Of a DNA stretch of 64,000 bases, positions 16,025-24,272 are shown one piece after another. The notes below the pieces were generated by a model that was given only the letters and a program-made list of their open reading frames with translations, was not told the DNA's origin and made no database searches. The DNA is taken from contig NZ_CM001403.1 of assembly GCF_000166195.2 (NCBI RefSeq), positions 4,482,432 to 4,546,431 of the forward strand. The letters run 5' to 3'. A program made the translations under genes and the position numbers. Every line of letters begins with the position of its first letter. Position 1 is the first letter of the stretch. The stretch is from Mucilaginibacter paludis DSM 18603 (lineage in GTDB: Bacteria > Bacteroidota > Bacteroidia > Sphingobacteriales > Sphingobacteriaceae).

Positions 16025-17227
16025 ATGCTGGAAGGAAAAAAAATTGTACTGGGCGTTTGCGGCAGCATTGCCGCTTATAAATCCGCATTCCTGGTACGTT
16101 TGCTGGTGAAAGCCGGTGCCGAGGTACAGGTAGTAATGACGCCCGGTGCCGTGCAATTTATAACACCCCTAACATTAGCCACACTATCGAAAAAACCGGT
16201 ATTGGTTGATTATTTTGAACCTGCTACTGGCGAATGGAACAACCATGTTGACCTGGGCCTATGGGCCGATATGATGATCATAGCACCGGCTACTGCCAAC
16301 ACCCTGGCTAAGATGGCTAAGGGCCTTTGCGATAATTTACTTACAGCAGTTTACTTATCGGCCAGGTGCCCTGTGTATATAGCCCCTGCGATGGACCTGG
16401 ACATGTGGAAACACGGCGCTACCTTGCAAAATGTTGATCAATTAAAATCATACGGTAACTTATTTATACAGCCCGGCTATGGCGAGCTGGCGAGCGGCTT
16501 AGTTGGGGAGGGCCGCATGGCCGAACCGGAAGAGATTGTTAACTATCTTTCAGAAGAAATGAAAAAGGCGCTTCCGCTAAACGGACAGAATGCGCTGGTT
16601 ACTGCCGGGCCTACTTATGAGGCCATTGACCCCGTTCGATTTTTGGGCAACCACTCTTCGGGAAAAATGGGCTTCGCCATTGCCGACGAACTGGCCAGGC
16701 TGGGCGCAGATGTGACTTTAATCTCGGGGCCATCGGCACAACAAAGCAGGCGCCAATCCATCAAACGGGTTAACGTTACATCTGCCGCCCAAATGTTGGA
16801 TGCCTGCCGCCAGTATTTTAGCGACGCCCAAATTTGTGTAATGAGCGCGGCTGTGGCCGATTATACGCCGGTAACCGTAGCCGACCAAAAAATTAAAAAG
16901 CAGGCTGACGGATTTACCATCGAACTCAAAAAAACCACTGATATACTCAAGGTGCTGGGGACAGATAAGCGCCCGGGCCAACTACTGGTTGGATTTGCCT
17001 TAGAGACGAACGAGGAGGAGAAAAATGCCGAAGACAAACTGCAGAAAAAAAACCTGGATTTTATTGTATTAAACTCCTTGAACGATGCCGGGGCGGGTTT
17101 TAAAACCGACACCAATAAAATAACGATTATTGACCGTGACCTACGTAAAACAAGCTTTGAGCTTAAAACCAAAGAGGAAGTAGCCGCAGATATTTGCCAA
17201 AAGATTATTGAACTGATAAAAGGATGA
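16025..17227 (+). CDS. coaBC: Bifunctional phosphopantothenoylcysteine decarboxylase / phosphopantothenate--cysteine ligase
   Basis: Two successive steps of coenzyme A synthesis; cytoplasmic. The ATG at 16025 gives 400 residues; an in-frame TTG at 15998 would place the promoter inside the gene and is rejected. The N-terminal FMN-binding CoaC domain (1-180) has GVCGSIAAYKS, catalytic His74 (WNNHVDLGLWAD) and PAMDLDMW. The C-terminal CoaB domain begins at about 185 with ALVTAGPTYEAIDPVRFLGN followed by HSSGKMGFAIADELA. The stop overlaps the start of the DUF4835 gene by 4 bp (ATGA), showing translational coupling. recN follows in the same direction. Confidence 0.97.
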   Translation: MLEGKKIVLGVCGSIAAYKSAFLVRLLVKAGAEVQVVMTPGAVQFITPLTLATLSKKPVLVDYFEPATGEWNNHVDLGLWADMMIIAPATANTLAKMAKGLCDNLLTAVYLSARCPVYIAPAMDLDMWKHGATLQNVDQLKSYGNLFIQPGYGELASGLVGEGRMAEPEEIVNYLSEEMKKALPLNGQNALVTAGPTYEAIDPVRFLGNHSSGKMGFAIADELARLGADVTLISGPSAQQSRRQSIKRVNVTSAAQMLDACRQYFSDAQICVMSAAVADYTPVTVADQKIKKQADGFTIELKKTTDILKVLGTDKRPGQLLVGFALETNEEEKNAEDKLQKKNLDFIVLNSLNDAGAGFKTDTNKITIIDRDLRKTSFELKTKEEVAADICQKIIELIKG

Positions 17228-18123
17228 AGAAGCTTGTTACCTGTATTGTAATATTATTAATCCTGGCCAACCTGGTTGCAGCCCAGGACTTAAATGCGCG
17301 GGTACAGGTACTTTCGCCTAAAATACAAACCAGCAATAAGCGGATTTTCCAGGTTTTAGAAAATGCCATTAAAGATTTTTTGAATAACCGCAAATGGAGC
17401 GCCGACCAGATTTTACCGCAGGAAAGGATTGATTGCAACCTGGTTTTAAACATTACCGCCTGGGACGGAAGCAGCAAATACAGCGGCGAACTACAGGTAC
17501 AATCAACCCGGCCCATTTACGGATCAACCTATAACAGTACCCTGTTAACTGTGAACGACAAAGATTTTGACTGGACCTATACCGAGGGCCAGTTATTGGA
17601 TTATAACGATCAAACTTTTCAAAGCAATTTAACATCGGTATTAGCCTATTACGCTTATGTAATTATAGGCATGGATTATGATTCGTTTTCTAAATATGCC
17701 GGCACACCTTATTTTGCCAAAGCCCAAACCATTGTTAACGCGGCACAATCGGCATCGTACAAAGGATGGAACGCTTTTGACAATAGCCATAACCGCTACT
17801 GGCTGGCCGAAAACCTCAATAACAAACGTTACCTTATTATCCGCGAGTTTAATTATAACTACCACCGCAACGGGTTGGACCTGATGGCGGATAATCCGGC
17901 AAACGCCCGCAAGGCTATTGCTGCCTTATTGCCCGATCTCTCGCAAATTGACCGTCAAAGTTTAGGTACTATGCTACCACAACTTTTTTTTACTGCTAAA
18001 AGCGATGAGTTTGTATCCGTATTTAGTGTAGCCGACCCTCAAACTAAGATGAAGGTCTATAATATTCTGAATGGAGCCGACCCATCCAATGGGAACAAAT
18101 ACCAGGCGCTCCAAAAAAATTAA
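17224..18123 (+). CDS. DUF4835 family exported protein
   Basis: 299 residues with a signal peptide (MKKLVTCIVILLILANLVAAQ), so periplasmic or outer-membrane associated. It has the family traits I recognise: DLNARVQVLSPKIQTSNKRIF, then a long helical and beta domain with DFDWTYTEGQLLDYND. Function is unknown; the family is found in Bacteroidota between coaBC and recN. It overlaps coaBC by 4 bp and precedes recN by 68 bp, so it belongs to the same operon. Confidence 0.88.
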   Translation: MKKLVTCIVILLILANLVAAQDLNARVQVLSPKIQTSNKRIFQVLENAIKDFLNNRKWSADQILPQERIDCNLVLNITAWDGSSKYSGELQVQSTRPIYGSTYNSTLLTVNDKDFDWTYTEGQLLDYNDQTFQSNLTSVLAYYAYVIIGMDYDSFSKYAGTPYFAKAQTIVNAAQSASYKGWNAFDNSHNRYWLAENLNNKRYLIIREFNYNYHRNGLDLMADNPANARKAIAALLPDLSQIDRQSLGTMLPQLFFTAKSDEFVSVFSVADPQTKMKVYNILNGADPSNGNKYQALQKN

Positions 18124-18191
18124 AAATATATACGATTTGCGTAAGCACCGAATTTGTAATTTAGTATCCTCAATAAAGGGGATACTTTTTT

Positions 18192-19856
18192 ATGCTTCAA
18201 CAGCTCAAAATAAATAATTACGCACTGATTGATAACCTGGAGATCACCTTTAACCGGGGCCTGAACATCCTGACGGGCGAAACAGGCGCAGGTAAATCCA
18301 TTATCCTGGGTGCGCTATCGTTAATATTAGGTCAGCGTGCCGAAAGCCGTTACTTTTTTAATCAGCAAAAAAAATGCATTATCGAAGGTACTTTTCACAT
18401 CGGCGAGTTCCATATCAAGGCTTTTTTTGAGGATAACGACCTTGATTATGCTGCTGAAACCGTATTGCGCAGGGAAATATCGGCAGATGGAAAATCGCGG
18501 GCTTTTGTTAATGATACACCGGTAAACCTGAATACGCTGAAACAGTTAGGTGAGCGATTGATAGATATCCACTCGCAGCATGCCACTTTAGAAATTAATG
18601 ATGCCGCTTTCCAGTTGCTGGTTATTGATTCTGTTGCCAAACATCCCGAGCTTTTAAATGAGTACCAGGTTACGTACCGCTTGTTCAAAACATCATCAGC
18701 CAAATTAAAACAGCTACAAGATGAAAGCGGGAAGGCTAAGTCGGAATTAGACTATCACCAGTTCCAGTATGATGAGCTGGAGAAAGCCAACCTGAGTGAG
18801 GATGAGCAGGAAAAACTGGAACAGGAGCTATACGCTTTAAACAATGCAGGGGATATTAAACGCAATTTATTAGGCGCTCATTATTTGATGCAAGAGGGTG
18901 AAACATCTGCATTGATCCAGTTACGCGATGCCGCCCACCAGCTATCTGCCTTAGAAAAATTTAACCCGCAGATACAGGAACTTAACCAGCGCCTAAACAG
19001 CACGGTTATTGAGCTAAGAGATATTGCCGCCGAAATTGAAAATATGGAGCAACGTACTTTGATTAATGAGGAACGTGTAGCTGAAATAAACGAACGCCTG
19101 AGCTTGATTTATGCCCTGCAAAAAAAGCACCGTGTAAATACCAATGCCGAATTGCTCCAGATTCAGCAAGAACTATCGGACAAGATACAACAGGTATTAT
19201 TTGGCGACGAAGAGATCGAAGAATTGCAGCAGCAGATTAATCATCAGGCCGAAGTATTGAAAAAACTGGCCCAGCAACTGTCGGTTAACCGTACAGCGGC
19301 TATCCCTGTTATTGAAAAGCAGGTGCAGCAAACCTTGGCCGAGATGGGAATGGCCAATGCCACGCTGAAAATTGAAAATACCATTTCGGCTGAAAGCAAT
19401 TTTGATCAGAATGGGATAGACCACATCCGCTTTTTGTTTTCGGCAAACAAAGGCTATACCTTATCCGAAATGAGCAAGGTAGCCTCCGGAGGGGAACTCT
19501 CCCGGTTAATGCTCAGCATTAAATCGCTCATAGCAAGCAATACCGCCCTGCCTACCATTATTTTCGACGAGATTGATACAGGGGTATCCGGCGAGGTAGC
19601 CAACAAGGTAGGCCAGGTAATGGAAAGACTTGCTGAAAACCTACAGGTAATTACCATTACGCACTTACCGCAAATAGCGAGCAAGGGCGACAGCCATTAT
19701 TTTATTTATAAGGATGATAGCGCGGCTACAACTTATACCCGTATTAAGCCATTATCAAACAATGAGCGCGTTGTGGAGATAGCCAAAATGTTAAGTGGCA
19801 ACAATCCTGGCGAAAGTGCATTGCAGAATGCAAAGGAATTACTGGCGGGGAGCTAA
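18192..19856 (+). CDS. recN: DNA repair protein RecN
   Basis: SMC-like ATPase that holds or tethers DNA during double-strand break repair; cytoplasmic. The 554 residues carry Walker A GETGAGKSIILGALSLILG (about 34-52), a long coiled coil (about 150-370, rich in E, K, Q), the ABC signature SGGELSRLMLSIKSLIA (about 429-445) and Walker B TIIFDEIDTGVSGEVA (about 455-470). HLPQIASKGDSHYFI is the H-loop region. It is the third gene of the coaBC operon. A short GGGGATACTTTTT segment lies just before the ATG. Confidence 0.96.
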   Translation: MLQQLKINNYALIDNLEITFNRGLNILTGETGAGKSIILGALSLILGQRAESRYFFNQQKKCIIEGTFHIGEFHIKAFFEDNDLDYAAETVLRREISADGKSRAFVNDTPVNLNTLKQLGERLIDIHSQHATLEINDAAFQLLVIDSVAKHPELLNEYQVTYRLFKTSSAKLKQLQDESGKAKSELDYHQFQYDELEKANLSEDEQEKLEQELYALNNAGDIKRNLLGAHYLMQEGETSALIQLRDAAHQLSALEKFNPQIQELNQRLNSTVIELRDIAAEIENMEQRTLINEERVAEINERLSLIYALQKKHRVNTNAELLQIQQELSDKIQQVLFGDEEIEELQQQINHQAEVLKKLAQQLSVNRTAAIPVIEKQVQQTLAEMGMANATLKIENTISAESNFDQNGIDHIRFLFSANKGYTLSEMSKVASGGELSRLMLSIKSLIASNTALPTIIFDEIDTGVSGEVANKVGQVMERLAENLQVITITHLPQIASKGDSHYFIYKDDSAATTYTRIKPLSNNERVVEIAKMLSGNNPGESALQNAKELLAGS

Positions 19857-19923
19857 AGCTTTTAAAGTATCCGTCAGTAAGTTTTAAGCAGTGATCGCAT
19901 ATTTACGCCTGGTTGGAATGGAG

Positions 19924-20160
19924 TTATGATAATCTTTCTATCTCTTCTTTAGATAGCTTAGTAGTTTTGGCAATAAATTCGATAGACAGCCCTTCTTTTT
20001 TAAGTTCACTGGCGATGGTTAAAGATTTATTATATTCATCTTGTTCGATGCCTTGTTTTTTGGCTCTGTCCAATCTGGGTTTTCAAACGCCTGTAATACC
20101 GCGAAAAGCTCATTCCTCTCCGAATTTTGTCTTTGGGCGTTTGTTTATTTATAGTCGCCT
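19924..20160 (-). pseudogene. Remnant of a PD-(D/E)XK (Rpn-type) transposase-like protein, C-terminal part
   Basis: Minus-strand reading gives an intact tail of about 45 residues: DRAKKQGIEQDEYNKSLTIA, then SELKKEGLSIEFIAKTTKLS, then KEEIERLS and a stop. That pattern (repeated K/E/Q helix, LKKEGLSIEFIAKTTKLS, SKEEIERL) is the hallmark C-terminus of Rpn/PD-(D/E)XK family proteins. Upstream the frame is broken by stops, and another frame shows ERNELFAVLQAFENPDW, which may be the shifted continuation. No catalytic core remains. Assignment is from pattern memory. Confidence 0.5.
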
Positions 20161-20254
20161 GGCCATGTCCAATGCCAAATCAAATAACATATAAGTAAAA
20201 AAGAAATTTCACTTGGCAGTGGTTCTAATAAAAAAGAAAACGATAACTAATTGT

Positions 20255-20365
20255 ATGATTAAATTTAAACTATCGGCCAATCCAATTGATAAGCTATTCT
20301 GGGAATTAAACGAAGAATTCGAGACTCATAAATATAATCTTCGCGGAGGTAGGCATCCCGGTTAA
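20255..20365 (+). CDS. Possible 36-residue small protein, unknown
   Basis: The ATG at 20255 opens a frame with MIKFKLSANPIDKLFWELNE and a stop at 20363-20365. It could be a real small gene or the start of a decayed one, as it lies between a transposase remnant and the SPFH gene. There is no convincing ribosome binding site (Bacteroidota often lack one). Confidence 0.2.
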   Translation: MIKFKLSANPIDKLFWELNEEFETHKYNLRGGRHPG

Positions 20366-20409
20366 AAATATTTCATATTTTTAATTATTGATAAACACAA
20401 GGCATTCCT

Positions 20410-21519
20410 ATGGGACTTTTTGATAAGCTGATAAACGAGTATATAGATATTATTGAATGGGTTGACCATACCAGCAACACCCTGGTATGGAAATTTCCCA
20501 GAGCGGATAATGAAATAAAAATGGGCGCCAAGCTTACCGTGCGCGAGTCGCAGATGGCCATTTTTATGAACGAAGGCAAAATAGCCGATATTTATGGCCC
20601 TGGTATGTATCAGCTTACAACACAAAACATGCCTTTACTTTCAACTTTAAATGGCTGGGTTTACGGATTTCACAGCCCCTTTAAGGCCGACGTTTATTTT
20701 GTGAGTACCCGGCAGTTTACCAATCAAAAATGGGGAACCCCGAATCCGGTTATGATTCGCGATGTCGAATTTGGACCTGTCAGGCTTAGGGCTTTTGGAT
20801 CGTTTTCATTTGCGGTGAGCGATCCTGCGTTGTTTTTGAAAGAGATATCGGCAACAAATCCCGATTTTTTAACTGATGATATCAACCAGCAAATGCGCAA
20901 CATTGCCATGTCCAGAGGCATGGATGCTATCGCTGCATCAAAAATAGCAGTGCTTGACCTTACTGCCAATTATACCTCCCTGTCCAACCTGATCACTGAA
21001 AAGATCCAGCCTGATTTTGCCGAGCTGGGCTTAACCCTGAAGAAATTTTTAGTCGAGAATATTTCTTTGCCACCCGAAGTTGAGCAGGCGCTTGATAAGC
21101 GCAGCGAAATGGGTGTTATAGGCAACCTTGGCGCTTATACACAGTATCAGGCAGCAAATGCTATTGAAGAAACCGCAGCAAACCCCGGCACCGGTGGCTT
21201 TGGTGCTACAGGTATGGCTATTGGCGCGGGGGCGGTAATGGCTGGCCAATTAAGTAACGCGTTTCAAGCAACACAATTTAATAACCAAACAGCTAATTTA
21301 AACCAGGCCCAAACACCTCCGCCGGTACCTGTGGCGGTTGATTATTTTCTGGCTGTTAACGGTAAATCGGAGGGGCCTTACAATATTGGCCAGTTAACCG
21401 GGATGATTGATAGCAATAGCATGGTATGGAAAAAAGGCATGACGGCCTGGGCTGCGGCAAATACCCTGCCCGAGCTTAAAGCTATCTTTGATAACATTCC
21501 GCCGCCCTTGCCATTGTAA
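20410..21519 (+). CDS. SPFH (virion core/YdjI-like) protein with C-terminal GYF_2 domain
   Basis: 369 residues. The first about 240 are an SPFH domain of the YdjI type (LVWKFPRADNEIKMGAKLTV; FHSPFKADVYFVSTRQF; LRAFGSFSFAVSDP), with a helical tail (PEVEQALDKRSEMG). A glycine-rich linker (about 255-305) leads to a GYF_2 domain (YFLAVNGKSEGPYNIGQL, then MVWKKGMTAW), probably for protein contacts. It ends in a proline-rich PPPLPL. There is no TM segment. It is followed 41 bp later by a zinc-ribbon membrane protein gene. In Bacillus subtilis, YdjI and the zinc-ribbon membrane protein YdjG are encoded together and anchor a PspA homologue; the same partnership is inferred here, but no PspA gene is in view. 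Confidence 0.85.
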   Translation: MGLFDKLINEYIDIIEWVDHTSNTLVWKFPRADNEIKMGAKLTVRESQMAIFMNEGKIADIYGPGMYQLTTQNMPLLSTLNGWVYGFHSPFKADVYFVSTRQFTNQKWGTPNPVMIRDVEFGPVRLRAFGSFSFAVSDPALFLKEISATNPDFLTDDINQQMRNIAMSRGMDAIAASKIAVLDLTANYTSLSNLITEKIQPDFAELGLTLKKFLVENISLPPEVEQALDKRSEMGVIGNLGAYTQYQAANAIEETAANPGTGGFGATGMAIGAGAVMAGQLSNAFQATQFNNQTANLNQAQTPPPVPVAVDYFLAVNGKSEGPYNIGQLTGMIDSNSMVWKKGMTAWAAANTLPELKAIFDNIPPPLPL

Positions 21520-21560
21520 CCTATCGTATCAACCTTATTTATGCTCTATTATTTGTGCCG

Positions 21561-22694
21561 ATGAATCCAAGCAAAAACGCGCCTGTGATCAATAAATCCT
21601 TAGCTTGCAGTGGTTGCGGCGCCCAACTCCATTTTGCTCCGGGCGGGCACCAGCTAAAGTGCGATTACTGTGGCTGTGTCAATGATATTCCGGCGGGAGC
21701 CTCAAATGCCGATATCTCAAACAACTTTGATAGCTTTGTAAAACAAAATAATGCTCTTTTGCATTCGGCGGATGCAGGTGCTGTTAAGTGTGTAAGTTGC
21801 GGTTCCATTACAGATCTGGCACAAAACATTATAGCGCAGCAATGTCCGTTTTGCCAATCTCCGTTGGTTCTGGATCTTCGTCATCATCGCGGATACATCC
21901 GTCCGCATTCTATTTTACCTTTCACTTTAAATAGGGAGGATGCTGCGGCGGCATTTCATAATTGGGCAAAACATTTGTCTGTTTTTAAACCGGATGATCT
22001 GGTTCAGTCCATCAATAATAGTTCAATCACGTTGTTGCAAGGATGGTATCTTCCGCATTTTATCTTTGATGCACAGGTTGTGAGCCAGTACGGCGGTAGC
22101 AGGGGAGAGTATTACTGGACAACCGAAACGTATGTGGATAGCAATAAACAAACTAAAACAAGGCGTAAACGTCATACAGCTTGGGCCAGCGTTTCCGGGG
22201 CCGTTACCGATTCTTTCAAAAACATGTTAATACCTGCCACACAATCCTTAAACCCTAAAACGCTTGATAAATTAGGGCCATGGGATTATGAGGCAATGGT
22301 GCCTTTTGATGAGTGCTATTTAAGCGGTTTCGGTGCCGAAAGCTACCAGCTTAGCCCCGAGGATGGGCGCCGCGCTACCGAAACCGAAATAGCTGCTGAT
22401 GTGAAACGTTCAATTCTTCGGGATATTGGTGGGGATGAACAAAAAATAGCTGGTTTACATACCGAGTACGTTGAAAGTTCTGTTGAATACACTTTGCTAC
22501 CCGTTTGGATAAGTTCGTTTAATTACAATAACAAGACCTATCAATATACCATCAATGCCAACACAGGTGAAGTGATAGGCAATTATCCGCTCAGTCGTTA
22601 TAAAATAGCATTTGCCTGTATCTTAATCGCTGGTATTATTATAGCAATAATCCTGTACAATAATCCAGGAGTGTATTCGCACCACGTCAAATAA
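21561..22694 (+). CDS. Zinc-ribbon membrane protein (YdjG/TFIIB-type zinc finger)
   Basis: 377 residues from the ATG at 21561 (a GTG 6 bp upstream is also in frame). The N-terminus has two zinc ribbons: CSGCGAQ with CDYCGC (about 15-42) and CVSCGS with CPFCQS (about 77-98). The middle is soluble (LPFTLNREDAAAAFHNWAK; ITLLQGWYLPHFIFDAQV) with an SGAVTDSFKNMLIP stretch. One TM helix lies near the C-terminus (IAFACILIAGIIIAIIL, about 349-365). It faces the cytoplasm if the ribbons are inside. Paired with the SPFH-GYF gene upstream. A role in envelope stress or membrane-domain organisation is inferred from the Bacillus ydj operon. Confidence 0.82.
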   Translation: MNPSKNAPVINKSLACSGCGAQLHFAPGGHQLKCDYCGCVNDIPAGASNADISNNFDSFVKQNNALLHSADAGAVKCVSCGSITDLAQNIIAQQCPFCQSPLVLDLRHHRGYIRPHSILPFTLNREDAAAAFHNWAKHLSVFKPDDLVQSINNSSITLLQGWYLPHFIFDAQVVSQYGGSRGEYYWTTETYVDSNKQTKTRRKRHTAWASVSGAVTDSFKNMLIPATQSLNPKTLDKLGPWDYEAMVPFDECYLSGFGAESYQLSPEDGRRATETEIAADVKRSILRDIGGDEQKIAGLHTEYVESSVEYTLLPVWISSFNYNNKTYQYTINANTGEVIGNYPLSRYKIAFACILIAGIIIAIILYNNPGVYSHHVK

Positions 22695-22760
22695 ATCAAA
22701 GTGCAAATTCTTGCAATAGCTTCTGGTAACTACTATGCCATCAGGTATTTATTTTCGATG

Positions 22761-23156
22761 TCAATTACCGGTACGCTTTTTAGCGGGCTTTATTCGCTTC
22801 ATGTTCCTCTTTAAATCCTTAAAGGCTTCGGGGTATTCTTCTTCTTTAATGGTGATAATTACCACCCCATTTTTGGCACGCCTGCCATACGTGTTACAGG
22901 CTTTGGGATCTACTAAAACATTGATGGATTCTATCCACTTCGGGTCGATTTGCTGTGCGCCAAATAAGGTGTCTAACGCGAATTGTTTATTATGTGAACT
23001 GATGATATATAAAGGAGCATGCTGGCCCTGGTAGGGTTTATCGATTATCCGGATAACATGCGTTGTATCTGTTTTGCTGGGCGCTGAAATGGTTTGAGCC
23101 GTTGCTACCAGGATGTTAATCACCCCTATAATCATAACTAAGATGCAGGTTTTCAT
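22761..23156 (-). CDS. Small exported protein with TonB-plug-like motif
   Basis: 131 residues with a signal peptide (MKTCILVMIIGVINILVATA). A short C-terminal half carries WIESINVLVDPKACNTYGRR and NGVVIITIKEEEYPEAF, which resembles the IE-I-VLKGP-A---YG--G-NGVI-ITTK segment of TonB receptor plugs but without any barrel. Such mini-plug proteins are common in Bacteroidota and have no settled function. The basic tail (KRNMKRIKPAKKRTGN) is notable. It stands alone, convergent with the zinc-ribbon gene. Confidence 0.7.
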   Translation of the reverse strand: MKTCILVMIIGVINILVATAQTISAPSKTDTTHVIRIIDKPYQGQHAPLYIISSHNKQFALDTLFGAQQIDPKWIESINVLVDPKACNTYGRRAKNGVVIITIKEEEYPEAFKDLKRNMKRIKPAKKRTGN

Positions 23157-23231
23157 AAATCATTGTTAGATAACACCAAGTTATAAATTAATACCGAAAC
23201 ATACAGGTAGTATTTGTAAAGTTAAATTGTT

Positions 23232-23239
23232 TACCTTTG
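23232..23239 (+). promoter_or_regulatory. Possible -7 box upstream of the small basic protein
   Basis: TACCTTTG fits TAnnTTTG. The start codon is 210 bp downstream, so use by that gene would imply a long leader. The leader contains the small hairpin GCCTGCTAACAGGC. Confidence 0.3.
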
Positions 23240-23448
23240 CATGGTACGGTATTTTACATACTTCTCTCATTGGGTGCCTGCTAACAGGCTTTTTGGATCA
23301 GGATTTTTCTTTCTCTTTGCTAAACCGTAGGCGTAAAGAACTTAAAACTATTATTCAATCCGAATTTTTTCAGTAATCCTAAACTGATATGTTTAGCAGA
23401 TGGGCCAAATACTGTAGAAGTTTTATATTTTAATCAAAAACCAGCATT

Positions 23449-23634
23449 ATGGCTAAATCTCAGGCTACCTTCATGAAGAAGCAACTCGAAAAAAACAGGC
23501 AAAAAAAGAAAGAAGATAAAGAACAACGCAAACAAGAGCGCATGCAGAATTCTGCGGGTGGCGACTTAGATAGCATGATGGCTTATGTTAATGAATTTGG
23601 CGAAATAACTTCTACTCCACCCGAAAAAAAATAA
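23449..23634 (+). CDS. Small basic protein resembling the N-terminal tail of Bacteroidota cold-shock proteins
   Basis: 61 residues. The lysine-rich stretch MKKQLEKNRQKKKEDKEQRK is followed by GGDLDSMMAYVNEFGEITST and PPEKK. In Bacteroidota some CspA-type proteins carry an N-terminal extension with the same pattern (basic helix, then D-M-AYVDE-G-I--TPP) ahead of the cold-shock domain; here the protein stops before any such domain and none follows in another frame. It is probably a free-standing relative that binds nucleic acid or ribosomes. Function unknown. Confidence 0.7.
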   Translation: MAKSQATFMKKQLEKNRQKKKEDKEQRKQERMQNSAGGDLDSMMAYVNEFGEITSTPPEKK

Positions 23635-23789
23635 GCCATCGGTCGGGCTTTACAGACATCTTTGGTTAATAGCCAACAACCTTAATTTTTATATTGGTTT
23701 TAACTAAGGCATTGGAGCGTATTTCAATATTGTGAAAATTTATCGTTCCTGGTATGTGTTTAATTAATTAGTTACCTTAGCGCGAAACC

Positions 23790-23832
23790 AGGCTGATCAA
23801 TCCTCCCCAAAATGATTGATCAGCCTTTTTTA
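23790..23832 (+). terminator. Strong hairpin with T tract just before the receiver gene
   Basis: Perfect 13-bp stem AGGCTGATCAATC/GATTGATCAGCCT with an 11-base loop and a T run. It ends 16 bp before the ATG at 23848, and an upstream in-frame ATG at 23812 falls inside the hairpin, which argues for the later start. It may end transcription from upstream, or act as an attenuator if the TACCTTAG box at about 23773-23780 is a promoter. Confidence 0.8.
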
Positions 23833-23847
23833 ACATTGATTATTTAT

Positions 23848-24210
23848 ATGGGCCGTAAAAGGATTTTGATTGTTGAGGATGATGCCTTTATTGTTGATGC
23901 ATTAAGCATGGTGCTTGAAGAGCAAGGATTTGATGTATCGAGTTCGGTAGATGGTGAAATATTTCAATCGCCCATTATTGAACATCCCGATTTAATTTTA
24001 CTTGACATTCGTTTGAGTGGCACCGATCGGAGGGATATTTGTAAATGGCTTAAAGCGCATCCCGATATGAAACACATTCCGGTAATCCTGATCTCCGGGA
24101 ACAGGGATATTCAAAAAATTCATGAAGAATGCGGCGCTAATGATTATATTGTAAAGCCCTTTGAATTAGACGATTTGTTGAACAAGGTTAACCTGTTTAC
24201 CGCTAATTAG
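23848..24210 (+). CDS. Stand-alone response-regulator receiver (CheY-like)
   Basis: 120 residues, one receiver domain, no output domain. The acidic pocket is ED at 10-12 (ILIVEDDAF), the phospho-acceptor is Asp53 (LILLDIRLSG), and the conserved Ser83 and Lys103 are in LISG and IVKPFE. GTDRRDICKWLKAHPDM is typical of the single-domain group found with hybrid kinases. No kinase gene is adjacent, so the partner is unknown. The next gene is on the opposite strand. Confidence 0.92.
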   Translation: MGRKRILIVEDDAFIVDALSMVLEEQGFDVSSSVDGEIFQSPIIEHPDLILLDIRLSGTDRRDICKWLKAHPDMKHIPVILISGNRDIQKIHEECGANDYIVKPFELDDLLNKVNLFTAN

Positions 24211-24219
24211 CTTAAACAA

Positions 24220-24247
24220 AAAAGGCAAACATTGCTGCTTGCCTTTT
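24220..24247. terminator. Terminator after the receiver gene
   Basis: AAAAGGCAA/TTGCCTTTT stem with a 10-base loop. It also lies 25 bp downstream of the convergent desaturase stop, so it can serve both strands. Confidence 0.8.
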
Positions 24248-24272
24248 GTATATTATATTGCAATTTTTGCTG

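Noticed and set aside
19913..20194. 93-codon plus-strand frame after recN
   Set aside because: Its complement carries a recognisable protein C-terminus, and the plus frame has no coding character of its own.
23812..23847. Earlier ATG for the receiver protein
   Set aside because: It lies inside a strong terminator hairpin and adds residues not found in the domain.
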